From the NCBI GenBank assembly GCA_022361195.1, contig JAKSBJ010000223.1, forward strand, positions 1 to 64,000: 64,000 nucleotides of DNA, written 5' to 3'. Of the stretch, positions 8,378 through 16,224 are shown piece by piece; the stretch's first letter is position 1, and each line of letters begins with the position of its first letter. Under the pieces are notes generated by a model. It ran no database searches and had not been told where the DNA came from. It saw nothing but the letters and a program-made list of their open reading frames with translations. The translations under genes were made by a program, and so were the position numbers. Source of the DNA: Flavobacteriales bacterium. GTDB lineage: Bacteria; Bacteroidota; Bacteroidia; Flavobacteriales_D; Crocinitomicaceae.

Positions 8378-9727
8378 ATGAAATCAATAAAGAAAACGTT
8401 GCCGCTTTTATTAATAGCTGTGGGTGTAGGTTTTACTTTTACTGCTTGTAAGAAAAAAGGATGTACTGATCCTAACGCAACAAACTTTGATCCTGATGCG
8501 AAAAAAGATGATGGAACATGTATGGTTCCTACTGCAACTTGGTATGAAGATGTTACATACAACGGAGAAGCTTATCGTCAGGTAACAGGAACAATTACCG
8601 AAGACCAAACAATGGATGCTTCACACAACTGGTTATTATCAGGAGGAGTTTTTGTTGGTAACGGAGCTATTTTAACAATTGAAGCTGGAACTAACGTTTA
8701 TGCTGCGGATGATGGAACAACTGCTTTTCTTTCAGTTCTTCAGGGAGGAAAAATCGAAGCTTGTGGTACTGCTACTGAGCCTATCGTATTTACTCCAGTA
8801 AAAGATAATCCAGCTCCTGGTGACTGGGGAGGAATTATCATTAACGGATATGCTCCTATTAACACGGGGACAACTGCTGAAGGAGAAGGTGGAACTGGAA
8901 CTTACGGAGGAACTGATGCTGCTGATAATTCAGGGTCACTTTGTTACGTAAGAGTTGAGTACGCTGGTAAAATTTTAGGAACGGACAATGAGTTGAATGG
9001 ATTCTCATTTAACGGAGTTGGTTCTGGAACTACCCTTCACCACTTACAAGCTCACTTAGGATCGGATGACGGTTTTGAGTTCTTTGGTGGAACAGCTTCT
9101 TTAAGATATGCTGTATCAACAGGAAACCAGGATGATTCTTTTGACTGGACTCACGGTTGGACTGGAAACGGACAGTTCTGGGTAGTTCAACAATCTACCG
9201 GAGGTGGAGACAGAGGAATTGAAGGTGATAACAACGGAGATAACAATGCTGCTACTCCAATGACAAACCCTACACTTTCTAATCTTACACTTATTGGTGC
9301 TGATGATGGAGATGCATCTAATCAAGGAATGAAATTAAGAGAAGGAATGATGGCTAACATCTACAACGCTGTTGTAACTGGATTCCCTAAAAGAGGAGTA
9401 CAAGTTGAGCATGATGTTACAATCACTAATCTTGAGAATGATGACTTAACAGTAAACAACTCAATCGTTGATAATGTTGATTCATTTGTTTACACAACAT
9501 CTGCAGGAGCTGATGCAATGCCTACTAATACTTTTGATTTAGCCGCTTATAACAACCAAATTGCTACAGATGGTTCATTGGTAGGATTCTTAAGTGGATT
9601 TACTGGTGTTAGCACAACTGGAGCATTTGATCCTACAACTTTAGGTTCGTGGTTTGAAGCTGCAACTTACATTGGTGCAGTTGACGGTTCAAACAACTGG
9701 ACAACTGGATGGACAGTTGGATTGTAA
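8378..9727 (+). CDS. Beta-helix surface lipoprotein 2 with a Cys-rich module
   Basis: A 449-residue paralogue of lipoprotein 1. The lipobox FTAC places the lipidated Cys at residue 24. It is followed by the same short module (GCTDPNATNFDPD to DGTC) and then beta-helix repeats such as GAILTIEAG, GDWGGIIING, YGGTDAADNSG, GVGSGTTL and DDGFEFFGG. The C-terminal third diverges from lipoprotein 1. It completes a duplicated receptor-lipoprotein unit. The anchor and shared regulation suggest capture of a phosphorus-containing ligand, or a structural partner to the receptor. No catalytic motif is visible. Confidence 0.88.
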   Translation: MKSIKKTLPLLLIAVGVGFTFTACKKKGCTDPNATNFDPDAKKDDGTCMVPTATWYEDVTYNGEAYRQVTGTITEDQTMDASHNWLLSGGVFVGNGAILTIEAGTNVYAADDGTTAFLSVLQGGKIEACGTATEPIVFTPVKDNPAPGDWGGIIINGYAPINTGTTAEGEGGTGTYGGTDAADNSGSLCYVRVEYAGKILGTDNELNGFSFNGVGSGTTLHHLQAHLGSDDGFEFFGGTASLRYAVSTGNQDDSFDWTHGWTGNGQFWVVQQSTGGGDRGIEGDNNGDNNAATPMTNPTLSNLTLIGADDGDASNQGMKLREGMMANIYNAVVTGFPKRGVQVEHDVTITNLENDDLTVNNSIVDNVDSFVYTTSAGADAMPTNTFDLAAYNNQIATDGSLVGFLSGFTGVSTTGAFDPTTLGSWFEAATYIGAVDGSNNWTTGWTVGL

Positions 9728-9759
9728 GAAACAATTTTTTAGACAATAAGATAGAGAGG

Positions 9760-9788
9760 TCCCTCTGCTTCGGCAGGGGGATTTTTTT
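9760..9788 (+). terminator. Terminator of lipoprotein 2
   Basis: A 9-bp stem (TCCCTCTGC / GCAGGGGGA, one G-T pair) with a TTCG loop is followed by seven T. The T run overlaps the stop codon of the convergent ctaA. Confidence 0.85.
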
Positions 9789-10827
9789 ATGCCTTCTTAG
9801 CTCTAAAACTATAAATAGAAATAAGAACAGCGCTCAATAACACAACTGCCCCTAGTTGGTGAACAACTCCCAGGAATATCGGTGTCAAATTAACAATGGT
9901 CAATACCCCTAAGGTAAACTGAATAATGAGGGCAATGAACAAAAACAAAAGACCTTTTCGTTGAAGAGAGGTCAAAGACATCTTAAGTCCTTTTAAGAAA
10001 AGAAAGATAACCATTACAGCCACTATAACTGCAATCCAACGGTGCATAAACTGAACCACAAAAGGTGATTCTAAAAAGCTAATAAATCCGCTTTTACCAA
10101 TAGCCTCTTCTATGGCATATGGTACCCAATCATCCCCCATTTTAGGGAAAGTAGGATAAAACTTCCCGGCTTTTAATCCAGCCACAAAGGCTCCATAGAT
10201 AATTTGTAAACTCACCACTCCAAACAAAGTATAGAGTAATTTTCTCACCAAACTATCTCCTTCTGTCTTCTCCGCCCGCTCGGGATACAACAAGCCCATA
10301 GCAGTCCATAACAAATAACCAAATAATAAAAGTGCTGTACTCAAATGAAGGGCCAATCGATAATGACTCACATCTGGCCTATCAACCAAACCACTCTTCA
10401 CCATATACCAACCAATAAAGCCTTGCAGACCTCCTAAAAAGAAAATGATAATGAGCCTTAATCGTAACTTTTTATCCTTTAGTTTACCCCGAATTAAGAA
10501 AAAAAGGAAAGGAACTAAAAACACAACTCCTATTACCCTACCAAGCAAACGGTGATAAAATTCAGGCCAATAAATTTGCTTAAACTCTTCAAGATTAAAA
10601 TCGTAATTCCGTTTAATATACTCGGGAGAGGTTTTATACTGTTCAAATTCTTGAATCCATTGTTGGTCTGACATAGGAGGAAGCCAACCTGTAACGGGTT
10701 TCCAACTGACCATGGATAAACCAGAATGAGACAAACGAGTATAACCACCTAAAATGACCATACTTACTACCAAAAAGGCACCTATAAGTAACCAATAAGC
10801 AACGGATTTTGAGACCTTATCATTCAT
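9787..10827 (-). CDS. ctaA: Heme A synthase (COX15/CtaA)
   Basis: Integral membrane enzyme that oxidises the C8 methyl of heme O to a formyl group, giving heme A for aa3-type cytochrome oxidase. About eight hydrophobic segments are visible, with the four conserved His motifs: EFYHRLLG, SHYRLALHL, FMHRWIA and VVHQLG. The N-terminal GGYTRLSHSGLSM motif is typical of the COX15 group. An ATG at 10848 would add seven residues, but a -7-like box (TAAATTTG, minus strand, 10843-10836) overlaps that extension, so the ATG at 10827 is preferred. The partner heme O synthase is not in the window. Confidence 0.93.
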   Translation of the reverse strand: MNDKVSKSVAYWLLIGAFLVVSMVILGGYTRLSHSGLSMVSWKPVTGWLPPMSDQQWIQEFEQYKTSPEYIKRNYDFNLEEFKQIYWPEFYHRLLGRVIGVVFLVPFLFFLIRGKLKDKKLRLRLIIIFFLGGLQGFIGWYMVKSGLVDRPDVSHYRLALHLSTALLLFGYLLWTAMGLLYPERAEKTEGDSLVRKLLYTLFGVVSLQIIYGAFVAGLKAGKFYPTFPKMGDDWVPYAIEEAIGKSGFISFLESPFVVQFMHRWIAVIVAVMVIFLFLKGLKMSLTSLQRKGLLFLFIALIIQFTLGVLTIVNLTPIFLGVVHQLGAVVLLSAVLISIYSFRAKKA

Positions 10828-10915
10828 AAGAAGCACAAATTTAGCCATTATTCTGGCACGACTAAATCACTTCTTAAACCAATTGATTGAGGAAAATGTT
10901 TGGTTGGTTGATAAA

Positions 10916-11605
10916 TTACTCCTCGAATTTATACCCAACTCCTTTTACCGTTTTAATGAATCGTTCACCAATTTTCTCCCGCAACTTACGGATATGAACA
11001 TCAATGGTACGATCACCTACAATAACCTCAACACCCCATACGCGACTCATAATTTCATCACGGTGAAACACTTTGCCAGGTTTAGACATGAGTAGGGACA
11101 ACAATTCAAACTCTTTTCGTGGAAGGTAAACTTCTTTACCTCTCAGGTAAACCAAATACCGTTCTTGATCTATTTCGAGTTCTTTTTCAACAGCCTTTTC
11201 TCCTTGTTCAGAAGCAGCTTTACCACCTCCACTTTCCTGTCTTCTCAATATTGCAGAAATACGGCTAATCAACAATTTTGGTTTAACCGGCTTGGTGATG
11301 TAATCATCGGCTCCAGCTTCAAAACCGGCAATTTGTGAATAATCCTCCCCACGAGCGGTAAGGAAACAAATCATGGTGCCTTTAAGCTCCGGAATATTCT
11401 TGAGCATTTCACACGTCTCAATTCCATCCATTTCTGGCATCATCACATCTAACAAAATGAGGTCGGGATTGCTTTCGGCTGCGATTTCAACACCGCGTTT
11501 TCCATTCTCGGCTTCTAATACAATGTAGCCTTCTTTCTCCAAATTATATTTAACGAGAAGCCGAATGTCCGGTTCGTCGTCAATGATCAAAATTGTCTTC
11601 TTCAT
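10916..11605 (-). CDS. PhoB-like response regulator
   Basis: A 229-residue OmpR/PhoB-family transcription factor. The receiver domain has acidic D9-D10, phospho-acceptor D53 (LLDVMMPEMD) and K105 (TKPVK). The winged-helix domain (about 135-229) contains the PRKEFELL and RTIDVHIRKLR motifs typical of the PhoB/KdpE group. It starts 37 bp after the aquaglyceroporin stop, so it may be co-transcribed with arsC and that gene. It is paralogous to the truncated regulator at 1-573. Which of the two binds the TTAA repeats cannot be told from sequence. No sensor kinase is adjacent. Confidence 0.93.
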   Translation of the reverse strand: MKKTILIIDDEPDIRLLVKYNLEKEGYIVLEAENGKRGVEIAAESNPDLILLDVMMPEMDGIETCEMLKNIPELKGTMICFLTARGEDYSQIAGFEAGADDYITKPVKPKLLISRISAILRRQESGGGKAASEQGEKAVEKELEIDQERYLVYLRGKEVYLPRKEFELLSLLMSKPGKVFHRDEIMSRVWGVEVIVGDRTIDVHIRKLREKIGERFIKTVKGVGYKFEE

Positions 11606-11642
11606 CTAGAGATAAAAATAAGGAAAAGATTGCTCTTTACGA

Positions 11643-12383
11643 TTAAGAAAACCGAAAAATTCTGGAACAGATTGCAGCAAGTACCGCTCCTAAAAATGGT
11701 GCTGCCACATAAACGGTTAACCATCCGTATTGAGGAAGGTCAAATGCCGTTCCTTGCCATCCACTCAAAAATGAAAATAAACGAGGAGCAAAATCACGCG
11801 CAGGATTAATACCACATTGAGTATATGGAGCAATGAGAATTATTAAAATTCCCACCAACACACCAATTAAAATCGGATGAAGTCTCTCCGATCCCAGCTT
11901 AACTTTGTCCAACGAAAAAATGAATAAAATCAAAACAAACGTTCCTCCTCCTTCCAATAAAAAAGCTCCAAAAGTTGAAAAACCAAATAAAGCTTTATTA
12001 GCAGGATTGGGATAAAATTCCCCAAAAATCATGGCTGTTTGTTCGGTCAAATTATTTCCCTCTTGTAAAACAATAGCATTTGAAAAAATCAAATACACCA
12101 AAACCGCCGCCAAAAATGCTCCGACAAATTGCGCCGGAAGGTAGATGAAGAATTGACGAAAGGTGATTTTACCACGAAACAAAAAAGCTAAACTAACAGC
12201 CGGATTCAAGTGACTGTGGGACCATTTTTGAGAAGCATAAATTCCCAAACTAACTCCAATGGCCCAAATTGCAGCAACCGCATACAAATTTAGGGCATTG
12301 TATAAAACCGCAACGGCAACCGATGAGGTTCCAATGGCTACCAAAACAAAAGTTCCTATTACTTCTCCTAAAAAAGAGCGCAT
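11643..12383 (-). CDS. Aquaglyceroporin, probably an arsenite channel
   Basis: A 246-residue MIP-family channel with six membrane helices and both NPA boxes, LNPAVSL and INPARDFAPR. The Asp after the second NPA (NPARD) is the mark of aquaglyceroporins, which pass small uncharged solutes such as glycerol and As(OH)3. The start is 3 bp from the arsC stop, so the two form an operon. In Sinorhizobium an aquaglyceroporin (AqpS) replaces the ArsB pump next to ArsC and lets arsenite leave passively. The same role is inferred here. A glycerol facilitator is the alternative, but no glycerol gene is nearby. Confidence 0.85.
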   Translation of the reverse strand: MRSFLGEVIGTFVLVAIGTSSVAVAVLYNALNLYAVAAIWAIGVSLGIYASQKWSHSHLNPAVSLAFLFRGKITFRQFFIYLPAQFVGAFLAAVLVYLIFSNAIVLQEGNNLTEQTAMIFGEFYPNPANKALFGFSTFGAFLLEGGGTFVLILFIFSLDKVKLGSERLHPILIGVLVGILIILIAPYTQCGINPARDFAPRLFSFLSGWQGTAFDLPQYGWLTVYVAAPFLGAVLAAICSRIFRFS

Positions 12384-12386
12384 CTC

Positions 12387-12800
12387 TTACAAATTCGCTT
12401 CAACAAAGTCTGAACAAAACTGTTCTATTTCGCGAATAGTAGCTCTAAAAGCCACCGCTATCTCCTCCTCGGTTCCTTCAACTTTTGATGGATCACTAAA
12501 GTTTTGATGCATTTTTTTAGCGGTTGATGGAAAAACTGGACAACGCTCATTGGCATGATCACAAACCGTAATCACAAAGTCAAAATTAACGTCCTCATAT
12601 TCTGAAACGAGGTTAGAAGTATGATGCGAGATATCCAAACCGTATTCGGCTAAATATTTAACTGCATTTGGATTTAAACCATGTGTTTCAACCCCAGCAC
12701 TCCAAATCTGTGCTCGTTCTTGTGCAAACTTTTCCAAAAAGGCATGAGCCATTTGACTTCGACAGGAGTTTCCCGTACACAATACCAGTATTTTTTTCAT
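12387..12800 (-). CDS. arsC: Arsenate reductase, thioredoxin-coupled (LMW-PTP fold)
   Basis: Cytosolic enzyme of 137 residues that reduces arsenate to arsenite. The P-loop CTGNSCRSQ holds catalytic C8, and C80 and C87 sit in VCDHANERCP. This matches the Cys10-Cys82-Cys89 relay of the S. aureus pI258 ArsC and excludes an ordinary tyrosine phosphatase. It is the first gene of an operon with the aquaglyceroporin and is divergent from the Na+/phosphate symporter, the likely entry route for arsenate. A -7 box (TAATTTTG, minus strand, 12827-12820) lies 19 bp upstream of the ATG. No ArsR gene is visible. Confidence 0.93.
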   Translation of the reverse strand: MKKILVLCTGNSCRSQMAHAFLEKFAQERAQIWSAGVETHGLNPNAVKYLAEYGLDISHHTSNLVSEYEDVNFDFVITVCDHANERCPVFPSTAKKMHQNFSDPSKVEGTEEEIAVAFRATIREIEQFCSDFVEANL

Positions 12801-12819
12801 TTTAAGAAATTATCTATCG

Positions 12820-12827
12820 CAAAATTA
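12820..12827 (-). promoter_or_regulatory. Putative arsC promoter -7 box
   Basis: TAATTTTG on the minus strand fits TAnnTTTG. A TTAA lies just upstream at 12831-12834. The predicted leader is about 13 nt. Confidence 0.45.
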
Positions 12828-12950
12828 CGATTAAAGTAAATATAAGCCATCATTTTTTTCTTATTTACTCATTTTTCGTCTCCTTCAAGAACTCAAAACT
12901 ACTGAAACCTCCCATTTTTAGTAACATTCAGAACTATTTTCCCAACATCA

Positions 12951-13010
12951 ACTTAACGTAAGTTTAATATAAAAAAACGATTAACAACATCATAATTAAG
13001 CTACCTTTGC
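12951..13010 (+). promoter_or_regulatory. Pho-box-like repeats and promoter of the Na+/phosphate symporter
   Basis: TTAA cores lie at 12953 (CTTAACGT) and 12964, 11 bp apart, with further TTAA at 12981 and 12996. The -7 box is TACCTTTGC at 13002-13010, identical to that of TonB receptor 1. In both promoters the C of the CTTAAC repeat is exactly 50 bp before the first T of the box. A symporter of phosphate is the expected member of a Pho regulon, so this site supports reading the arrays as Pho boxes. Confidence 0.6.
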
Positions 13011-13033
13011 ACCCCATATATAATAGGGTAACT

Positions 13034-15475
13034 ATGCTTAAAAAGATCGGGATTTTTACTGCCCTCCTTTTTTCATTTTCTGTTCTTGCCACAGAAGATA
13101 TTACAAGTCCAATAGATTCTTTGTCAGAATCTGTTGAGAGCCAATCAAGAGTTGAATCTGAAGTACTCCTCGAAGGAGTTTCTTTTTCATTTGAAAATGA
13201 CAAAGACACCAACACGCTGGTTCCGTTTGAATATGGAAGTTTAGAAATAAGTTGGAAGGGAATTTCAGAATCGTATCCTCATAAGGCTATTCGTTACCGT
13301 GAAATTGGAACTAAAAAATGGAGTTCCAAATCCTTTGAGCATACTGACTCTATGCTGGTTTTGGAAGGCTTAACCGAAAACTTACTTTGGGAATATCAAT
13401 TGGGAAGTGGAAGCAGTAAAAAGAACATTGAGTATTCAGAAACCATTCACCATTTTAATACCATTAGTTACTCTATTTTCTCTGGAAATAATTCAGCCAA
13501 AGGAAAAACGGAAGGGGTTAAAATCAGCTGGGCTATTGCACCGGGAAAGATTTCTCAAATTTTAGAGGTATACCCTAAAGCAACTTATATTTTAAAGTAC
13601 AACACAAAAATTGGTGCCGATCAGCATAAGAATGACAGCACAATGTCACATTGGGAAAAAGTTAAGGCTATTCCAATTATGAATACCGTTTCCCATGAAA
13701 TTAAGGAGCTCACAGGAGGTGAAAAATACGTTTACAAAGTTGGTTTAGATTTAGGAGATCAGATTATTTGGTCGAAAAAAGGAAAGTTTGAAACAGAACG
13801 TGCCTGGGGACTTTTTAAAACCCTTTTCTTAATTGGAGCTTTAGGTTTATTCATTTACGGTATGAAAGTAATGAGTGAAGGTTTGCAACAGGCAGCTGGA
13901 TCGAGATTAAGAAACATGCTGGGAAAGATTACCTCTAACCGTTTTAAAGGGGTTATTACAGGATTTGGAATTACTTCTGTCGTTCAGTCCTCCTCCGTCA
14001 CCACGGTAATGGTGGTAAGTTTTGTAAATGCTGGACTAATGACCCTAAAACAGTCCGTTGGAGTAATGATGGGAGCCAATATTGGAACCACCATGACGGC
14101 CTGGCTAATTTTAGTTTTTGGATTTAAGGTTGACATTGCAGCTTACGCCTTTATTTTAATGGCTTTTGGAGCTCCTCTCTTATTTATTAGTCGTGGAAAA
14201 GCTAAGGCTTGGGCCAATGTAATTATTGGTTTCTGTCTTTTGTTTATGGGGTTAGCAGCATTAAAAGATGCAGTTCCAACGCTTAGTGCAGATTCGGCTT
14301 TAGTACAGTTTTTTGTTGAATACAAAAACTCTGGTTTCCTCGGAACCTTGATGTTTGTAGGATTGGGAACCTTAGTTACAGTAATTATTCAATCCTCATC
14401 AGCAGCGATGGCTTTAACTATGACAATGGTTGCAGGAGGTGTACTTCCGTTTGAAGTTGCAGCAGCCATGATTTTAGGAGAGAACATTGGTACAACGATT
14501 ACAGCTCAATTAGCCGCTTTGATTGGTAATGTTCATGCAAAAAGAGCGGCTCGAATCCATGCTTTCTTCAACTTAATTGGAGTTTGTTGGGCAGTTATTG
14601 CTTTCCACTTCTTCTTGGATGGGATTGCTTATTTCATGGAGAAAAATCCGTTTAAAGATCCAGAGGCAGCCAATCTAGGTATTGCTATCTTCCATACTAC
14701 CTTCAATATTGCCAACGTAATTCTATTGATTTGGTTTGTTCCAAGATTAGTTTCTATGGCCGAAAAGAGTGTTCGTTCACGCGGATCGGCAGATGAAGAG
14801 TTTAAATTGGACTACATTGGAACCGGGATGATGGGAACGCCTGATTTATCAATTCTTGAAGCTAAAAAAGAGATCGCCAAGTTTGGTAAACTAACCACCC
14901 GAATGTCTGGCTTTACCCAAAAGCTATTGACCGAACAAAATGTAAAAGCCAAAAACAAACTACGATCTAAAATCTCCAAATACGAGGAGATTACTGACCG
15001 GGTAGAGATTGAGGTTGCCAATTATTTAGCCAAAGTATCCGAAGGAGAAATGTCTGAAGAAACGGCAAGACGCGTTCGTGCAATGAACTCTATTGTAAAT
15101 GATTTGGAGCGAATTGGGGATGTTTTCTATCAAATGTCTAAAGAGATCGAACGAAAAGACGAAAGAAAGATTTATTTCTTACCTGAACAACGTTCGAGCA
15201 TGATGGAGATGTTTGGTTTAGTTGATAAGTCTTTTGAAATTATGGTGGCTAATCTTGAGGCTGATTGGGGTGGAGTATCCATTAACGAAGCGCTAGAAGC
15301 TGAAAGAAACATCAACTTTAAACGCGATCAAATGCGTAAAGAGCATCTTGAAAACCTCAACAAAAAAGGATTCAACATGCAATCGGGAATGGTTTTCAAT
15401 AACCTCTTCTCATCTTGCGAGAAAATTGGAGATCACATTATCAATGTATCGGAAGCTATCGTAGGAGAGATTTAA
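13034..15475 (+). CDS. Na+/phosphate symporter with periplasmic FnIII-like domain and PhoU-like tail
   Basis: An 813-residue transporter of the NptA/type II Na-Pi family that imports inorganic phosphate with sodium. The signal peptide is at residues 1-20. Two fibronectin-III-like beta domains (about 40-255) precede the membrane part. The inverted transporter repeats carry the QSSSVTT (about 317) and QSSSAAM (about 452) signatures. A cytoplasmic helical tail (about 610-813) resembles PhoU. Family members without the extension are usually near 540 residues. The ATG at 13034 is used because an in-frame TTG at 13007 lies inside the promoter box. Tandem TTAA repeats upstream suggest phosphate control. 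The role of the extracytoplasmic domain is unknown. Confidence 0.92.
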   Translation: MLKKIGIFTALLFSFSVLATEDITSPIDSLSESVESQSRVESEVLLEGVSFSFENDKDTNTLVPFEYGSLEISWKGISESYPHKAIRYREIGTKKWSSKSFEHTDSMLVLEGLTENLLWEYQLGSGSSKKNIEYSETIHHFNTISYSIFSGNNSAKGKTEGVKISWAIAPGKISQILEVYPKATYILKYNTKIGADQHKNDSTMSHWEKVKAIPIMNTVSHEIKELTGGEKYVYKVGLDLGDQIIWSKKGKFETERAWGLFKTLFLIGALGLFIYGMKVMSEGLQQAAGSRLRNMLGKITSNRFKGVITGFGITSVVQSSSVTTVMVVSFVNAGLMTLKQSVGVMMGANIGTTMTAWLILVFGFKVDIAAYAFILMAFGAPLLFISRGKAKAWANVIIGFCLLFMGLAALKDAVPTLSADSALVQFFVEYKNSGFLGTLMFVGLGTLVTVIIQSSSAAMALTMTMVAGGVLPFEVAAAMILGENIGTTITAQLAALIGNVHAKRAARIHAFFNLIGVCWAVIAFHFFLDGIAYFMEKNPFKDPEAANLGIAIFHTTFNIANVILLIWFVPRLVSMAEKSVRSRGSADEEFKLDYIGTGMMGTPDLSILEAKKEIAKFGKLTTRMSGFTQKLLTEQNVKAKNKLRSKISKYEEITDRVEIEVANYLAKVSEGEMSEETARRVRAMNSIVNDLERIGDVFYQMSKEIERKDERKIYFLPEQRSSMMEMFGLVDKSFEIMVANLEADWGGVSINEALEAERNINFKRDQMRKEHLENLNKKGFNMQSGMVFNNLFSSCEKIGDHIINVSEAIVGEI

Positions 15476-15536
15476 TAATTTCTCCTATTTGGATACTCTT
15501 TTTTAGAGCTAGATTAGCCCGAAATAAGACTTGGGG

Positions 15537-16208
15537 TTAATACGAGACTTCGGCAACAGTTAAACTGCTTAAAAAGGCTGAAAAAGAATCTGCGAGTTTA
15601 ATGAATGGGATTCTGTCAACAGCAAATTGAGCTTCTTCATTTTCTGTTCCCTCCTGAACTGAATTGAGATTGTATTCGTCCAAAATTTTATTGGTTTTGG
15701 ATTCATAATAATCTCCACTGCCAAAAGCAGGATTAAACCATTGGGAAAAGTAGAAATATACTGCCCCATAATCTTTCTCATGCAAACTAATGCACAACAA
15801 ATCTCCAGCAGTTGGATGGGTACACAGAGCAATTGCCATCATTCCTTTTGGCAGAACATCAAAATCATTATTCAAACGATCATTGGCTCTTACCAATTTT
15901 GGGAATTGACGACCATTTTCGGACTCAGAAGATTCGTCTGAAACAGGATGTCCAAAGAAAGCATACAAACCAGGAGTCCAATCTTTTTCTCCATCTTTTA
16001 AGGGTGTTTTAAAAACAACCTCCTCTTTATGTAAATCATGATCCGTTCCCTGAATATGACCTGGAACGACAAAACCGCCATTGTTCTTTTGTAAAAACTC
16101 ACGGTAATCATCGGGGAAATGGAGATAGCCAAATTTCTCTGAAAGGGTTTCTTCTAGTTCTCTGATCTCAGATTCACCAAGTTTAGCAAGTGAATTGATT
16201 AATTCCAT
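15537..16208 (-). CDS. SMI1/KNR4 (SUKH) family protein
   Basis: A 223-residue soluble protein with a SMI1/KNR4 fold. Supporting features are an N-terminal helix with ELEETLSEKFG, the FPDDYREFLQKNNGG motif, the central GLYAFFG and the AIALCTHPTAGDLLCISL strand pair. SUKH proteins are often immunity proteins of polymorphic toxin systems but also act as stand-alone regulators. No toxin gene lies beside it. It is 16 bp downstream of the S41 protease and convergent with the phosphate symporter. Partner and role cannot be assigned. Confidence 0.8.
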   Translation of the reverse strand: MELINSLAKLGESEIRELEETLSEKFGYLHFPDDYREFLQKNNGGFVVPGHIQGTDHDLHKEEVVFKTPLKDGEKDWTPGLYAFFGHPVSDESSESENGRQFPKLVRANDRLNNDFDVLPKGMMAIALCTHPTAGDLLCISLHEKDYGAVYFYFSQWFNPAFGSGDYYESKTNKILDEYNLNSVQEGTENEEAQFAVDRIPFIKLADSFSAFLSSLTVAEVSY

Positions 16209-16224
16209 TTTACTTTAAAACGAC

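Noticed and set aside
12387-12800. Low-molecular-weight protein tyrosine phosphatase
   Set aside because: The three-Cys relay (C8, C80, C87) and the aquaglyceroporin partner fit arsenate reductase.
13007-13033. TTG start for the Na+/phosphate symporter
   Set aside because: The codon lies inside the TACCTTTGC promoter box, and the residues before the ATG at 13034 do not look like part of a signal peptide.
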